Shown here in pieces: positions 49,584-56,553 of a stretch of DNA of 56,553 nt. The position numbers were made by a program, and so were the translations under genes. Below the pieces are notes generated by a model. It was not told the origin of the DNA and did not search any database. It saw nothing but the letters and a program-made list of their open reading frames with translations. Source of the DNA: Deltaproteobacteria bacterium (GTDB lineage Bacteria > Desulfobacterota > Desulfomonilia > Desulfomonilales > Desulfomonilaceae); the NCBI GenBank assembly GCA_021777225.1, contig JAJYDQ010000019.1, positions 1 through 56,553 of the forward strand, read 5' to 3'. Positions within the stretch are counted from its first letter, which is position 1. Each line of letters starts with the position of its first letter.

Positions 49584-50039
49584 ATGAAACAATGGAATTC
49601 TGTAGTTGAGATCCTTGATTTTGCTATCGTTAACGAACAGGAGGCCCACGACTTTTACAACGAGCTGGCCGGTAAGATGGACCGTCCATGGATGAGCCAA
49701 ATATTTAAGAACTTTGCCAAAGAAGAACTGGGTCACAAAAAGAAACTGGAAGATATTAAGGCAGGCAAGAAATGGGGTCCATCCGAAAAAAAGGCCTTGG
49801 ATCTACAAATCGGCGACTATCTGGTGGCGGATCAACCGGGTCCACAGATGGATTATCAGCAAGCTTTAATCCTGGCAATGAAAAAGGAAAAGAAGGCGTT
49901 CAGGCTATATACGAATTTAGCCGAAACCTGCGGAGATGCCAACCTGGAAAATGTCTTTCTCGCTTTGGCGCAAGAAGAAGCTAAACATAAACTGAGGTTT
50001 GAAATCGAATATGATGACTATATTATGACGGAAAATTAA
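49584..50039 (+). CDS. Rubrerythrin-like ferritin-fold protein without rubredoxin domain
   Basis: 151 residues. Two ExxH-type diiron sets are visible: VNEQEAHDFYNELAG with AKEELGHKKKLEDI, and AMKKEKKAFRLYTNL with AQEEAKHKLRFEIEYDD. The rubredoxin part is absent, so an external rubredoxin or other reductant is needed. The function is probably peroxide reduction or iron handling. GGAGG lies nine bases before the ATG. It closes the defence island. Confidence 0.85.
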   Translation: MKQWNSVVEILDFAIVNEQEAHDFYNELAGKMDRPWMSQIFKNFAKEELGHKKKLEDIKAGKKWGPSEKKALDLQIGDYLVADQPGPQMDYQQALILAMKKEKKAFRLYTNLAETCGDANLENVFLALAQEEAKHKLRFEIEYDDYIMTEN

Positions 50040-50074
50040 CAGATTCTGAAACTGGTGGTTATCTTTGGGGCATG

Positions 50075-50112
50075 CGCCATGAGTAATTCTAGTGAGATAT
50101 TGACTCATGGCG
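50075..50112. terminator. Strong hairpin after the rubrerythrin-like gene
   Basis: A perfect ten-bp inverted repeat, CGCCATGAGT at 50075-50084 and ACTCATGGCG at 50103-50112, around an 18-base loop. It lies 35 bases after the stop of the rubrerythrin-like gene. No T-run directly follows, but a GTTTTGTTTT stretch comes about 20 bases later. Confidence 0.5.
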
Positions 50113-50184
50113 TTCGCAAGTATTGCTGGTTTTGTTTTGCAATTAATTGCAGGGGTCTGTTTTTGGTTAGGAACTGTTTTTTTT

Positions 50185-50199
50185 TCGAAGATTCTTCGA
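50185..50199. promoter_or_regulatory. Short palindrome ahead of the efflux adaptor gene
   Basis: TCGAAGA and TCTTCGA flank one central T, making a 15-base near-perfect palindrome 40 bases before the adaptor start. A run of nine T bases precedes it. It has the size of a dimeric-repressor operator, but no regulator gene is adjacent. Confidence 0.35.
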
Positions 50200-50239
50200 C
50201 GAAGTTCAATGCTATCAAGTGGATTCTAACGGAGATTTG

Positions 50240-51292
50240 ATGACAAAATTTAAATTACTCACCGCTGCTGTTTCTGCAATTGCATTGATACTGATTCTTA
50301 TATGGATTCAAGGCGGTTTTCACCATAAAGTCCCTGCAGGCGAGACAAAACTCCCTAAGGAACAGATTGCCAACGTAAAGACCGTCAAGGCCGAAAAGGT
50401 CGAGACGTCGGGCGAAGTGACCGTCTCTGGAACCGTGCTAGCTCGAGATACAGCCAAAATTGCCGCACGCGTCGGCGGCTATGTTACAGAGTTAAAAGTT
50501 GACGCCGGCAGCACAGTAAAGAAGGGAGATCTTCTGCTGAAAATCGAGGCCAGAGAGCTGGAAGAACGCTCGGCCCAAGCCAAAGCGGCCTTGGAAAGCG
50601 CCAAGGTGGACATGGAAAAAACCAAACAGGATTTCGAGCGTTATAAAATCCTGTTTCAGGAACAGGCTATAGCCAAAAAGGAATACGACGACGTTTCGGC
50701 CCGTTATGAGATGGCTCAAGCTTCGGTAAACAAGGCAGAATCAGCGTTGGCGGAAGCTCAAACATTTCTGTCATACGAACTCGTAACAGCTCCTTTTGAT
50801 GGGGTTGTTTCTGAAAAGGATGTCAACCAGGGTGATCTAGCCGTAGTTGGTAAAGACCTGTTGACAATTTACAATCCTAAAAGTCTTGAAATGGTTGCCG
50901 CAGCCGGTGAACAATACGCCCCTTTCCTGTCTATCGGTTCGCCGGTCATTGTGACTGTGCCATCGTTGAACATCAAAGAGAACTGTTCTATCAGGGAAAT
51001 AGTTCCCCAGCGGGACGAAAAAACAAGAACAATTACAGTTAAAGCGCCTTTACGTGATACCGAGAAGATGACACCAGGACTGTATGGCACACTAAGCTTT
51101 AAAACGATGTCTTCGCCGGTAATTGTAATCCCTGCGGTTGCAGTCAAAATTGTGGGCCAGCTCGAAACCGTGCGCGTGTTAGACAATGGAGAAATCAAAA
51201 CCAGGCATGTCAGGACCGGTAGGACTTTGGATGATGGTAAAATAGAAATTTTGTCTGGGTTGGAACCCGGAGATGAAGTAGTCGTAGACTAA
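50240..51292 (+). CDS. Periplasmic adaptor of an RND efflux pump (membrane fusion protein)
   Basis: 350 residues from the ATG at 50240 (GGAG six bases ahead). An N-terminal membrane anchor or signal (LTAAVSAIALILILIWIQG) comes first. A biotinyl-lipoyl-like domain follows (VGGYVTELKVDAGSTVKKGDLL), then a coiled-coil hairpin with ARELEERSAQAKAALESAKV and QASVNKAESALAEA, the second lipoyl half (TAPFDGVVSEKDVNQGD), and a beta-barrel (RTITVKAPL with GLYGTLSF). It should link an inner-membrane RND pump to an outer-membrane channel. Neither partner follows; a 580-base region without a recognisable gene and then the cyo operon come next. It may use a pump encoded elsewhere or be the stump of a broken operon. 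Confidence 0.88.
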   Translation: MTKFKLLTAAVSAIALILILIWIQGGFHHKVPAGETKLPKEQIANVKTVKAEKVETSGEVTVSGTVLARDTAKIAARVGGYVTELKVDAGSTVKKGDLLLKIEARELEERSAQAKAALESAKVDMEKTKQDFERYKILFQEQAIAKKEYDDVSARYEMAQASVNKAESALAEAQTFLSYELVTAPFDGVVSEKDVNQGDLAVVGKDLLTIYNPKSLEMVAAAGEQYAPFLSIGSPVIVTVPSLNIKENCSIREIVPQRDEKTRTITVKAPLRDTEKMTPGLYGTLSFKTMSSPVIVIPAVAVKIVGQLETVRVLDNGEIKTRHVRTGRTLDDGKIEILSGLEPGDEVVVD

Positions 51293-51871
51293 CTCTTGTT
51301 TTCGCACTGGATCAATATTAGAAATATCCTGGGCTCTATAGGCAACTTATAGTTCTGCGATTTTGGCGTCAATAGACTGAAATTGTAAATGAATCGCTTT
51401 AAAATCGCTGGCGTTCCTGCCATAGACAGTTTGTCATCAAACTGAGTGGGAATGCCCATGCCTAAGCTAAATCTGCCACAACCATTTCTGTCAAACGGTC
51501 AATGGAATAGCACATCAGGCTTCTGATTAAGGTCAGAGCGAAAGTAGCGCATCATGGTCAAAGGAAGGAAGTCCATATGATGTCGGCCTTTCCCTCCTCG
51601 CTCGACACGGACAAGCTGTTTTTGGTTGAAGGCCAAGCCGTTGTGGTTGACGAAGAGGCGGAGGGTGTGAGATACGCTAGACACAGGGAAACTACAAATA
51701 TTGTTATCAACGCGACGACCGCTTTGCCTTCCTCCTGCCGAAAGAACGACCGTCCAGGTTTTTTTCAGACGCCAGGGGGACACTGCGGAGACTGGATTCC
51801 GTGGCAGATGTCCAAGGACCAACAAACTGGCTCATAATCCGGGTCAAGACCCTTAAAACTTTGGGGGATAA
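51293..51871 (+). other. Intergenic stretch of 580 bases, no recognisable gene
   Basis: It lies between the orphan efflux adaptor and cyoA. Open frames exist here, including one of 86 codons on the plus strand (51577-51837) and one of 108 codons on the minus strand (51499-51825), but neither reads like a known protein. Both look like non-coding or decayed sequence. Composition changes from AT-rich near 51300-51500 to more GC-rich after about 51570. A broken mobile element or degraded gene is possible but not shown. GGGGG ahead of the cyoA ATG is its ribosome site. Confidence 0.6.
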
Positions 51872-52798
51872 ATGGAGAGAAAGAAATATTTTGTTTTTGT
51901 CGGGTTGTTATCCCTGTGTGCCGTAACTTTCCTCGGTGGTTGTAGCACGATACTCTTGTTTAACCCCAAAGGACCGATCGGCGAATCGGAGCGCTTCGTC
52001 ATCATTGCGGCCATCGTTCTCATGCTGATAGTCATCATTCCTGTCTTCATCATGGCTTTCTGGTTTCCCCTAAAGTACAGAGCTTCCAATACCAAATCGA
52101 CTTATATGCCGAAATGGGTTCATTCCGCTAAAATCGATTTTTTCATGTGGGGGGTTCCCATTGCCATTGTCACGCTTCTTGCGATCCTGGCCTGGACCAG
52201 GACCTATTCTTTGGATCCCTACAAGCCCATCCCTTCGGCCCACAAGCCCATCAACATCGAAGTCGTATGCCTGGATTGGAAATGGCTCTTCATCTACCCG
52301 GATCAAAACATCGCGACTGTCAATCAAATCACTTTTCCCGTGAATGTTCCGGTAAGTTTCAAAATCACCTCGGACACCGTAATGGCTTCCTTCTTCATTC
52401 CGCAGTTGGGCAGCCAAATTTACGCCATGGCGGGAATGCAAACCCGTTTGCACCTCCTGGCCGATAAACCGGGGACTTATGCCGGTCAAAATCAACAATT
52501 CACCGGTCGCGGTTTCGCTGACATGCATTTCAAGGCGAATGCGGTTTCCTATGAAGAGTTTCAATCGTGGGTTGAAAAGATCAGGCAATCTCCAGAAAAG
52601 CTTGATCTGGAACGATATAGCAAGCTCGCAAAGCCTAGCGTTGGTTATTACCCCGTGACCTATTTCTCTTCAGTCAAGCCCGACCTGTTTGAGTATATCC
52701 TGCGCAAGTTCAATCCGAATCTGGACAAAAATTTCGGTCCTATGAGCGGAGGCCCCGATTCTAAACACGCAGGGAGCGACGTTTCGGAGGAAAATTGA
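51872..52798 (+). CDS. cyoA: Cytochrome bo3 quinol oxidase subunit II
   Basis: 308 residues. A lipoprotein signal with lipobox-like FLGGC near residue 24, two membrane helices, then the cupredoxin domain: [37 protein letters not shown], then [12 protein letters not shown] and a GRGFADMHF segment. The CuA ligands of cytochrome c oxidases are absent, as expected for a quinol oxidase. The C-terminal tail is of CyoA type. It is followed by cyoB with one base between the genes. Codon usage is richer in G and C at third positions than in cydAB. Confidence 0.95.
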   Translation: MERKKYFVFVGLLSLCAVTFLGGCSTILLFNPKGPIGESERFVIIAAIVLMLIVIIPVFIMAFWFPLKYRASNTKSTYMPKWVHSAKIDFFMWGVPIAIVTLLAILAWTRTYSLDPYKPIPSAHKPINIEVVCLDWKWLFIYPDQNIATVNQITFPVNVPVSFKITSDTVMASFFIPQLGSQIYAMAGMQTRLHLLADKPGTYAGQNQQFTGRGFADMHFKANAVSYEEFQSWVEKIRQSPEKLDLERYSKLAKPSVGYYPVTYFSSVKPDLFEYILRKFNPNLDKNFGPMSGGPDSKHAGSDVSEEN

Positions 52799-52799
52799 T

Positions 52800-54776
52800 A
52801 TGTTTGGAAAGTTGACCCTTTCAGCGATTCCTTATGACAATCCGATCACCATGACTGCTGTAGCTGGCGCAGTTTTTATGGCCTTCGTGATCTTGGGCTT
52901 GATCACTTACTACAGAAAATGGACCTACCTTTACAACGAATGGCTCACCACTCTGGATCACAAAAGGATCGGCATGATGTACGTTATCCTCGCATTGGTC
53001 ATGCTGCTGCGCGGGTTCGCCGACGCCATTTTGATGCGCTCTCAGCAGGCCATTGCTGCGGGTGGGTCCCTCGGCTTTTTGTCTCCTGATCACTTCAATC
53101 AGATATTCAGCGCTCACGGCTCGATCATGATCATCTTCATGGCCATGCCGTTTATGGTTGGGTTGATGAATATCGTTGTGCCGCAGCAACTCGGCGCACG
53201 CGATGTAGCCTTTCCCTTTATGAATTCGCTCAGTCTCTGGCTAACCACAGCGGCGGCGTTACTGGTTATGGTATCTTTGGGTTATGGGGAGTTCTCCAAA
53301 GCCGGATGGTCGGGATATGCTCCGCTGACCGAACAACAGTACAGCCCCGGTGTAGGGGTGGACTATTGGATATGGGCCTTCCAGATCGCCGGCGTCAGCT
53401 CAACCATGACCGGTATCAATTTCCTTGTCACCATACTCAAAATGCGCGCTCCGGGCATGAACCCTATGCGGTTGCCATTGTTTGTTTGGACGACCTTTTT
53501 CACCATGCTACTCGTGGTTTGGGCATTTCCGGTTTTGACGGTCGATCTCGCCCTGTTAACGCTGGATCGCTACCTGGGTATGCATTTTTTCACCAACACG
53601 CTTGGCGGTAACATGATGATGTATGTGAACCTATTCTGGACCTGGGGGCATCCCGAGGTTTATATCGTGATCCTGCCGGCTTTCGGGATCTTTTCGGAGG
53701 TCGTCGCCACTTTTTCCGGAAAACGGCTGTTCGGCTATAAATCAATGGTTTATGCCACTTCGGTCATAACGATCCTGTCCTTTTCCGTCTGGTTACATCA
53801 TTTTTTCACCATGGGCGCCAGCCCGAACGTCAATATCTTTTTCGGGATTGCGACTATGTTGATTGCGGTTCCTACCGGGGTGAAGATCTTTAACTGGCTT
53901 TTCACCATGTATCGTGGCCGCATAAAATTAGCTACGCCGATGTACTGGACCCTGGCATTTATCGTGACCTTCGCTGTCGGCGGGTCTGCGGGCGTCATGA
54001 TGTCTATACCGCCAGCTGATTACGTGCTCCACAACAGCCTGTTTCTGATCGCTCATTTCCACAATGTGTTGATCCCCGGTTCGCTGTTCGGTTTTTTTGC
54101 AGGTTTTTATTATTGGTTCCCAAAGGCCATCGGCTTTCGTTTGAATGAAGATTGGGGCAAACGCGCTTTCTGGTGCTGGCTGATCGGCTTCTACCTTGCC
54201 TTTATCCCTCTGTATGTGCTGGGCTTTATGGGTATGCCCCGCCGCATGGCGCATTATGCCAACCCGGCCTGGCATCCCTATCTGCTCGTCGCTGCACTTG
54301 GCGCTGCCGTCATTCTGCTCGGCATCGTCTTTCAGGGAATTCAATTGCTAGTCAGCATTAAAGAGCGCCATGCCCTTAGAGATCCTACCGGCGATCCCTG
54401 GGGTGGCCGTACGTTGGAGTGGCTGACATCTTCTCCTCCTGCAATCTATAACTTCCCGAAAATACCCGTCGTAGATGAACTCGACGCCTTTATGGACATG
54501 AAGGAAAGAGGCGTGGCATATCTGCGGCCGGATCAATATGACGATATTGAGATGCCGAAAACCTCGCCGCACGGCTTTATCATCGGAGCATTGGCTTTCA
54601 TGTTCGGATTTGCCATGATCTGGCACGTCTGGTGGCTGGCCATACTAGCCGCTCTAGGTACGCTTTTCACGGTTATTATACGCTCGATGGATGACGACAT
54701 ACATTACATCATACCCGCTGCCGAGGTCGAGCGGATCGAGAATGAACGCTATCGACAGTTGGGATCAATCGCATAG
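52800..54776 (+). CDS. cyoB: Cytochrome bo3 quinol oxidase subunit I
   Basis: 658 residues, a heme-copper oxidase with fourteen or fifteen helices. The quinol-site residues of E. coli CyoB are matched: Arg and Asp in [10 protein letters not shown] and His in [11 protein letters not shown]. The D-channel aspartate lies in [26 protein letters not shown] gives the cross-linked His-Tyr and the glutamate, and [10 protein letters not shown] and [12 protein letters not shown] give CuB and heme ligands. It reduces oxygen to water and pumps protons with quinol as donor. Pairing with ubiquinol is suggested by the CyoB site, although this organism type usually has menaquinone. Confidence 0.97.
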   Translation: MFGKLTLSAIPYDNPITMTAVAGAVFMAFVILGLITYYRKWTYLYNEWLTTLDHKRIGMMYVILALVMLLRGFADAILMRSQQAIAAGGSLGFLSPDHFNQIFSAHGSIMIIFMAMPFMVGLMNIVVPQQLGARDVAFPFMNSLSLWLTTAAALLVMVSLGYGEFSKAGWSGYAPLTEQQYSPGVGVDYWIWAFQIAGVSSTMTGINFLVTILKMRAPGMNPMRLPLFVWTTFFTMLLVVWAFPVLTVDLALLTLDRYLGMHFFTNTLGGNMMMYVNLFWTWGHPEVYIVILPAFGIFSEVVATFSGKRLFGYKSMVYATSVITILSFSVWLHHFFTMGASPNVNIFFGIATMLIAVPTGVKIFNWLFTMYRGRIKLATPMYWTLAFIVTFAVGGSAGVMMSIPPADYVLHNSLFLIAHFHNVLIPGSLFGFFAGFYYWFPKAIGFRLNEDWGKRAFWCWLIGFYLAFIPLYVLGFMGMPRRMAHYANPAWHPYLLVAALGAAVILLGIVFQGIQLLVSIKERHALRDPTGDPWGGRTLEWLTSSPPAIYNFPKIPVVDELDAFMDMKERGVAYLRPDQYDDIEMPKTSPHGFIIGALAFMFGFAMIWHVWWLAILAALGTLFTVIIRSMDDDIHYIIPAAEVERIENERYRQLGSIA

Positions 54777-54786
54777 AAACGTCCAA

Positions 54787-54813
54787 CAGATTCATGGACC
54801 GTCCCAGAATCTG
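54787..54813. repeat. Intercistronic hairpin between cyoB and cyoC
   Basis: CAGATTC (54787-54793) pairs with GAATCTG (54807-54813), and GGAC-C-GTCC lies within the loop. It may stabilise or divide the cyo transcript. No T-run follows. Confidence 0.4.
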
Positions 54814-54827
54814 TACCGGAGATCTAA

Positions 54828-55445
54828 ATGAGGACAACAAACGCTTCGACCACCGGCATCGCTCATAACGAAGAAATTGAACACCCCAATACCGTCTCGA
54901 TTCAGATATTCGGTTTCTGGATTTATCTTATGAGCGACCTCATCATGTTTGCGACGCTCTTCGCTACCTTCGTCGTCTTAAGCAACGCCTACGCCGGGGG
55001 GCCTACGGGGAAGGAATTGTTTGACCTCCCCTACCTGTTGGGTGAAACCCTGTTACTGCTGTTCAGCAGTGTAGCCTATGGCCTGGTCATGCTGGCCGTG
55101 CACGACGGCCAGAAGAAGTTGGTTCTGATTGGACTCGTTGTTACACTTCTGCTGGGGCTTGGATTTGTCTCCATGGAAATCAATGAGTTCCGCGGCATGA
55201 TTGCCGGGGGCCACGGACCAGATCGTAGCGCCTTCCTTTCGAGTTTTTTCACCCTGGTAGGGACTCACGGTATCCATGTGGCTTTCGGGCTGATCTGGAT
55301 GGCGGTCGTGATATGGCAGGTCGCCATCAAAGGGTTGACATCTCCCGTTCAATCACGGCTGATGCGTCTGAGTATGTTCTGGCATTTTTTAGATATTATC
55401 TGGATAGGAATTTTCAGTATCGTCTACCTGATGGGAGTTGTGTAA
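54828..55445 (+). CDS. cyoC: Cytochrome bo3 quinol oxidase subunit III
   Basis: 205 residues, five membrane helices. FGFWIYLMSDLIMFATLFATF starts the family text, then GETLLLLFSSVAYGLVML, GTHGIHVAFGLIWM with the conserved His-Gly pair, and FWHFLDIIWIGIFSIVYLMG at the end. CyoC stabilises the catalytic core. It overlaps nothing; CyoD follows directly after the stop. Confidence 0.95.
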   Translation: MRTTNASTTGIAHNEEIEHPNTVSIQIFGFWIYLMSDLIMFATLFATFVVLSNAYAGGPTGKELFDLPYLLGETLLLLFSSVAYGLVMLAVHDGQKKLVLIGLVVTLLLGLGFVSMEINEFRGMIAGGHGPDRSAFLSSFFTLVGTHGIHVAFGLIWMAVVIWQVAIKGLTSPVQSRLMRLSMFWHFLDIIWIGIFSIVYLMGVV

Positions 55446-55772
55446 ATGAATCAAACTTCTATTGATAGCATAGGCGCAAGAGGGGGAAGTCTCAAATCTT
55501 ACGGCGCCGGCTTCGTTCTTTCCTTGATTCTGACAGCCATTCCGTTTGCATTGGTGATGAGCGGTGCCTTGCCGTCCTCGGTGACCCTAGCCGGCATATT
55601 CAGTGCGGGCATTGTGCAGATTCTGGCGCACTTGCATTACTTCCTGCATCTGGACACTTCATCGGCGGCGTCTTGGAATGTGCTGGCCTTGATGTTCACT
55701 TTATTGATCATGGCCCTCTTCGTCGGAGGAACCATCTGGATCATGTACAACCTGAATTATAGAATGATGTGA
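55446..55772 (+). CDS. cyoD: Cytochrome bo3 quinol oxidase subunit IV
   Basis: 108 residues with three membrane helices. [20 protein letters not shown] at the start, [16 protein letters not shown] near the middle, and a [23 protein letters not shown] end are all CyoD-like. It assists assembly of subunit I with its copper. ATG comes immediately after the cyoC stop. Confidence 0.94.
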   Translation: MNQTSIDSIGARGGSLKSYGAGFVLSLILTAIPFALVMSGALPSSVTLAGIFSAGIVQILAHLHYFLHLDTSSAASWNVLALMFTLLIMALFVGGTIWIMYNLNYRMM

Positions 55773-55774
55773 TA

Positions 55775-56553
55775 ATGCATGAAAGGATCAAAAACTATTT
55801 GCTGATTGCCAAACCGGGGATCGTTTTCGGCAACCTGGTTTCTGCTGCAGCCGGCTTTTTTCTTGCTTCCAAAGGGCTTGTTGATGGCCTTGCTCTCGCA
55901 ACGACTCTCATCGGCATATCTCTGGTTGTTGCTTCCGGTTGCGTTTTCAACAACTGCGTCGATAGAAAAATAGATAGAATAATGATCCGGACACGCAACC
56001 GTGTCCTTGCCAAGGGGCTTATCTCACTGAAGATCGCCTTATGCTACGCCACGATTTTGGGCATTGGGGGTCTGGCGCTACTCTGGATGGCGACAAACCT
56101 ACTGTCTGCTGCCATCGTGCTGGCTGGCCTTGTGATTTATGCGGGCGTGTACAGCCTGTACATGAAGCGCAATTCCGTTTATGGCTCTTTGATCGGCAGT
56201 CTGGCAGGAGCCACACCTCCACTCGCTGGATATTGCGCAGTCACCGGTCGCTTCGACATGGGGGCATTGATATTGTTGTCCATCTTCAGCCTTTGGCAGA
56301 TGGCTCACTGCTATGCCATCGCTGTCTTTCGGTTTGATGATTATGCTGCTGCGGCCATCCCTATTCTGCCGGTCAAGCAGGGAATAGCCGCAGCAAAAAG
56401 GCGTATTGCTGGTTATATTTTGGCCTTTGTTGCCGCCACGCTTATGCTGACTTTTGGTGGGTACTCCGGGTACAGCACCTTTGCCGTGGCGACAGTGTTG
56501 GGCCTGTCCTGGCTGTACATGGCCTGGTCTGGCTATAATGCTTCCGAAGAGCG
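55775..56553 (+). CDS. cyoE: Heme O synthase (protoheme IX farnesyltransferase), cut by window end
   Basis: The first 259 codons of a UbiA-family prenyltransferase; the gene continues past the window. [19 protein letters not shown] near residue 11, [13 protein letters not shown] near residue 60 as the first Asp-rich prenyl-diphosphate site, [30 protein letters not shown] with ATPPLAGY, then [20 protein letters not shown] carrying the second Asp-rich part. It makes heme O for CyoB. The ATG lies two bases after the cyoD stop. Confidence 0.93.
   Translation, partial: MHERIKNYLLIAKPGIVFGNLVSAAAGFFLASKGLVDGLALATTLIGISLVVASGCVFNNCVDRKIDRIMIRTRNRVLAKGLISLKIALCYATILGIGGLALLWMATNLLSAAIVLAGLVIYAGVYSLYMKRNSVYGSLIGSLAGATPPLAGYCAVTGRFDMGALILLSIFSLWQMAHCYAIAVFRFDDYAAAAIPILPVKQGIAAAKRRIAGYILAFVAATLMLTFGGYSGYSTFAVATVLGLSWLYMAWSGYNASEE

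Noticed and set aside
51499-51837. Overlapping frames of 108 and 86 codons considered as a transposase remnant
   Set aside because: Neither translation shows a DDE, HUH or serine-recombinase motif, and no terminal inverted repeats or target duplication could be found by eye.
52070-52588. A 172-codon minus-strand open frame within cyoA
   Set aside because: Antisense to a clearly conserved CyoA cupredoxin domain; an artefact of the higher GC content.
1-56553. CRISPR arrays, tRNA and rRNA genes
   Set aside because: No regularly spaced repeats, no tRNA-like cloverleaf with GGTTCGA-type T-arm and no rRNA core text were noticed in the gaps; gaps are mostly shorter than 250 bases.

Overview
The window looks like chromosome of an anaerobic, respiratory Desulfobacterota (former Deltaproteobacteria) relative, a sulfate reducer or syntroph. 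The reasons are soluble Hdr/Qmo-type genes, a Qrc/NrfD-type membrane module with multiheme cytochromes, rubrerythrin, superoxide reductase and flavodiiron protein, a DVU0298-type HEAT protein, and FMN/Fe-S-rich proteins throughout. The species cannot be named from the sequence. No rRNA, tRNA, CRISPR array or intact insertion sequence was seen. TTG and GTG starts with good ribosome binding sites are frequent. Layout: (1) 1-6420: an acyl-CoA dehydrogenase with a disrupted 5' end, an acyl-CoA ligase stump, a three-subunit molybdenum hydroxylase, and a MarR regulator facing a secreted DUF3237 protein. (2) 6672-11464: an HdrA-like / QmoB-like / HdrC / HdrB electron-transfer set followed by a GcvH-like lipoyl carrier. 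(3) 11616-13856: pdxS-pdxT (PLP synthesis) and truA. (4) 13953-17589, minus strand: a secreted PA14-repeat protein and an unrecognised membrane protein. (5) 17799-31215, minus strand: one 13.4 kb operon-like run of fourteen genes. Transcribed in order they are: a Tat-exported NHL protein, a small membrane protein, a duplicated membrane carrier-like protein, a 50-residue membrane hairpin protein, two membrane Fe-S proteins (one with an FMN-binding domain), a heptaheme cytochrome, an Fe-S protein with a tail anchor, a succinate dehydrogenase/fumarate reductase-like Fe-S and flavoprotein pair, and a Qrc/Psr-like module (cytochrome, NrfC-like, NrfD-like, Tat-lipoprotein molybdopterin-family subunit). 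This is the best candidate for an undescribed system. (6) 31421-34841, minus strand: a nitroreductase, an orphan MetV-like protein and a secreted four-repeat protein. (7) 35033-37593: methylthioadenosine phosphorylase and adenine deaminase. (8) 37758-50039: a long oxygen and peroxide defence island. It holds perR, rubrerythrin, superoxide reductase, two rubredoxins of different type, exported thioredoxin-like and peroxiredoxin-like proteins, an octaheme HAO-like cytochrome, flavodoxin, flavodiiron protein, cytochrome bd, thiol peroxidase and a second rubrerythrin-like protein. (9) 50240-56553: an efflux adaptor without partners, a 580-base junction without a recognisable gene, then cyoABCDE (bo3-type quinol oxidase, cyoE cut by the window end) with visibly more G/C at third codon positions. 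How it works together (inference): regions 2 and 5 move electrons between soluble carriers, dicarboxylates, quinones and periplasmic cytochromes. Region 8 removes oxygen and its reduced forms in both cytoplasm and envelope. Region 9 probably adds an acquired terminal oxidase to the native bd oxidase.
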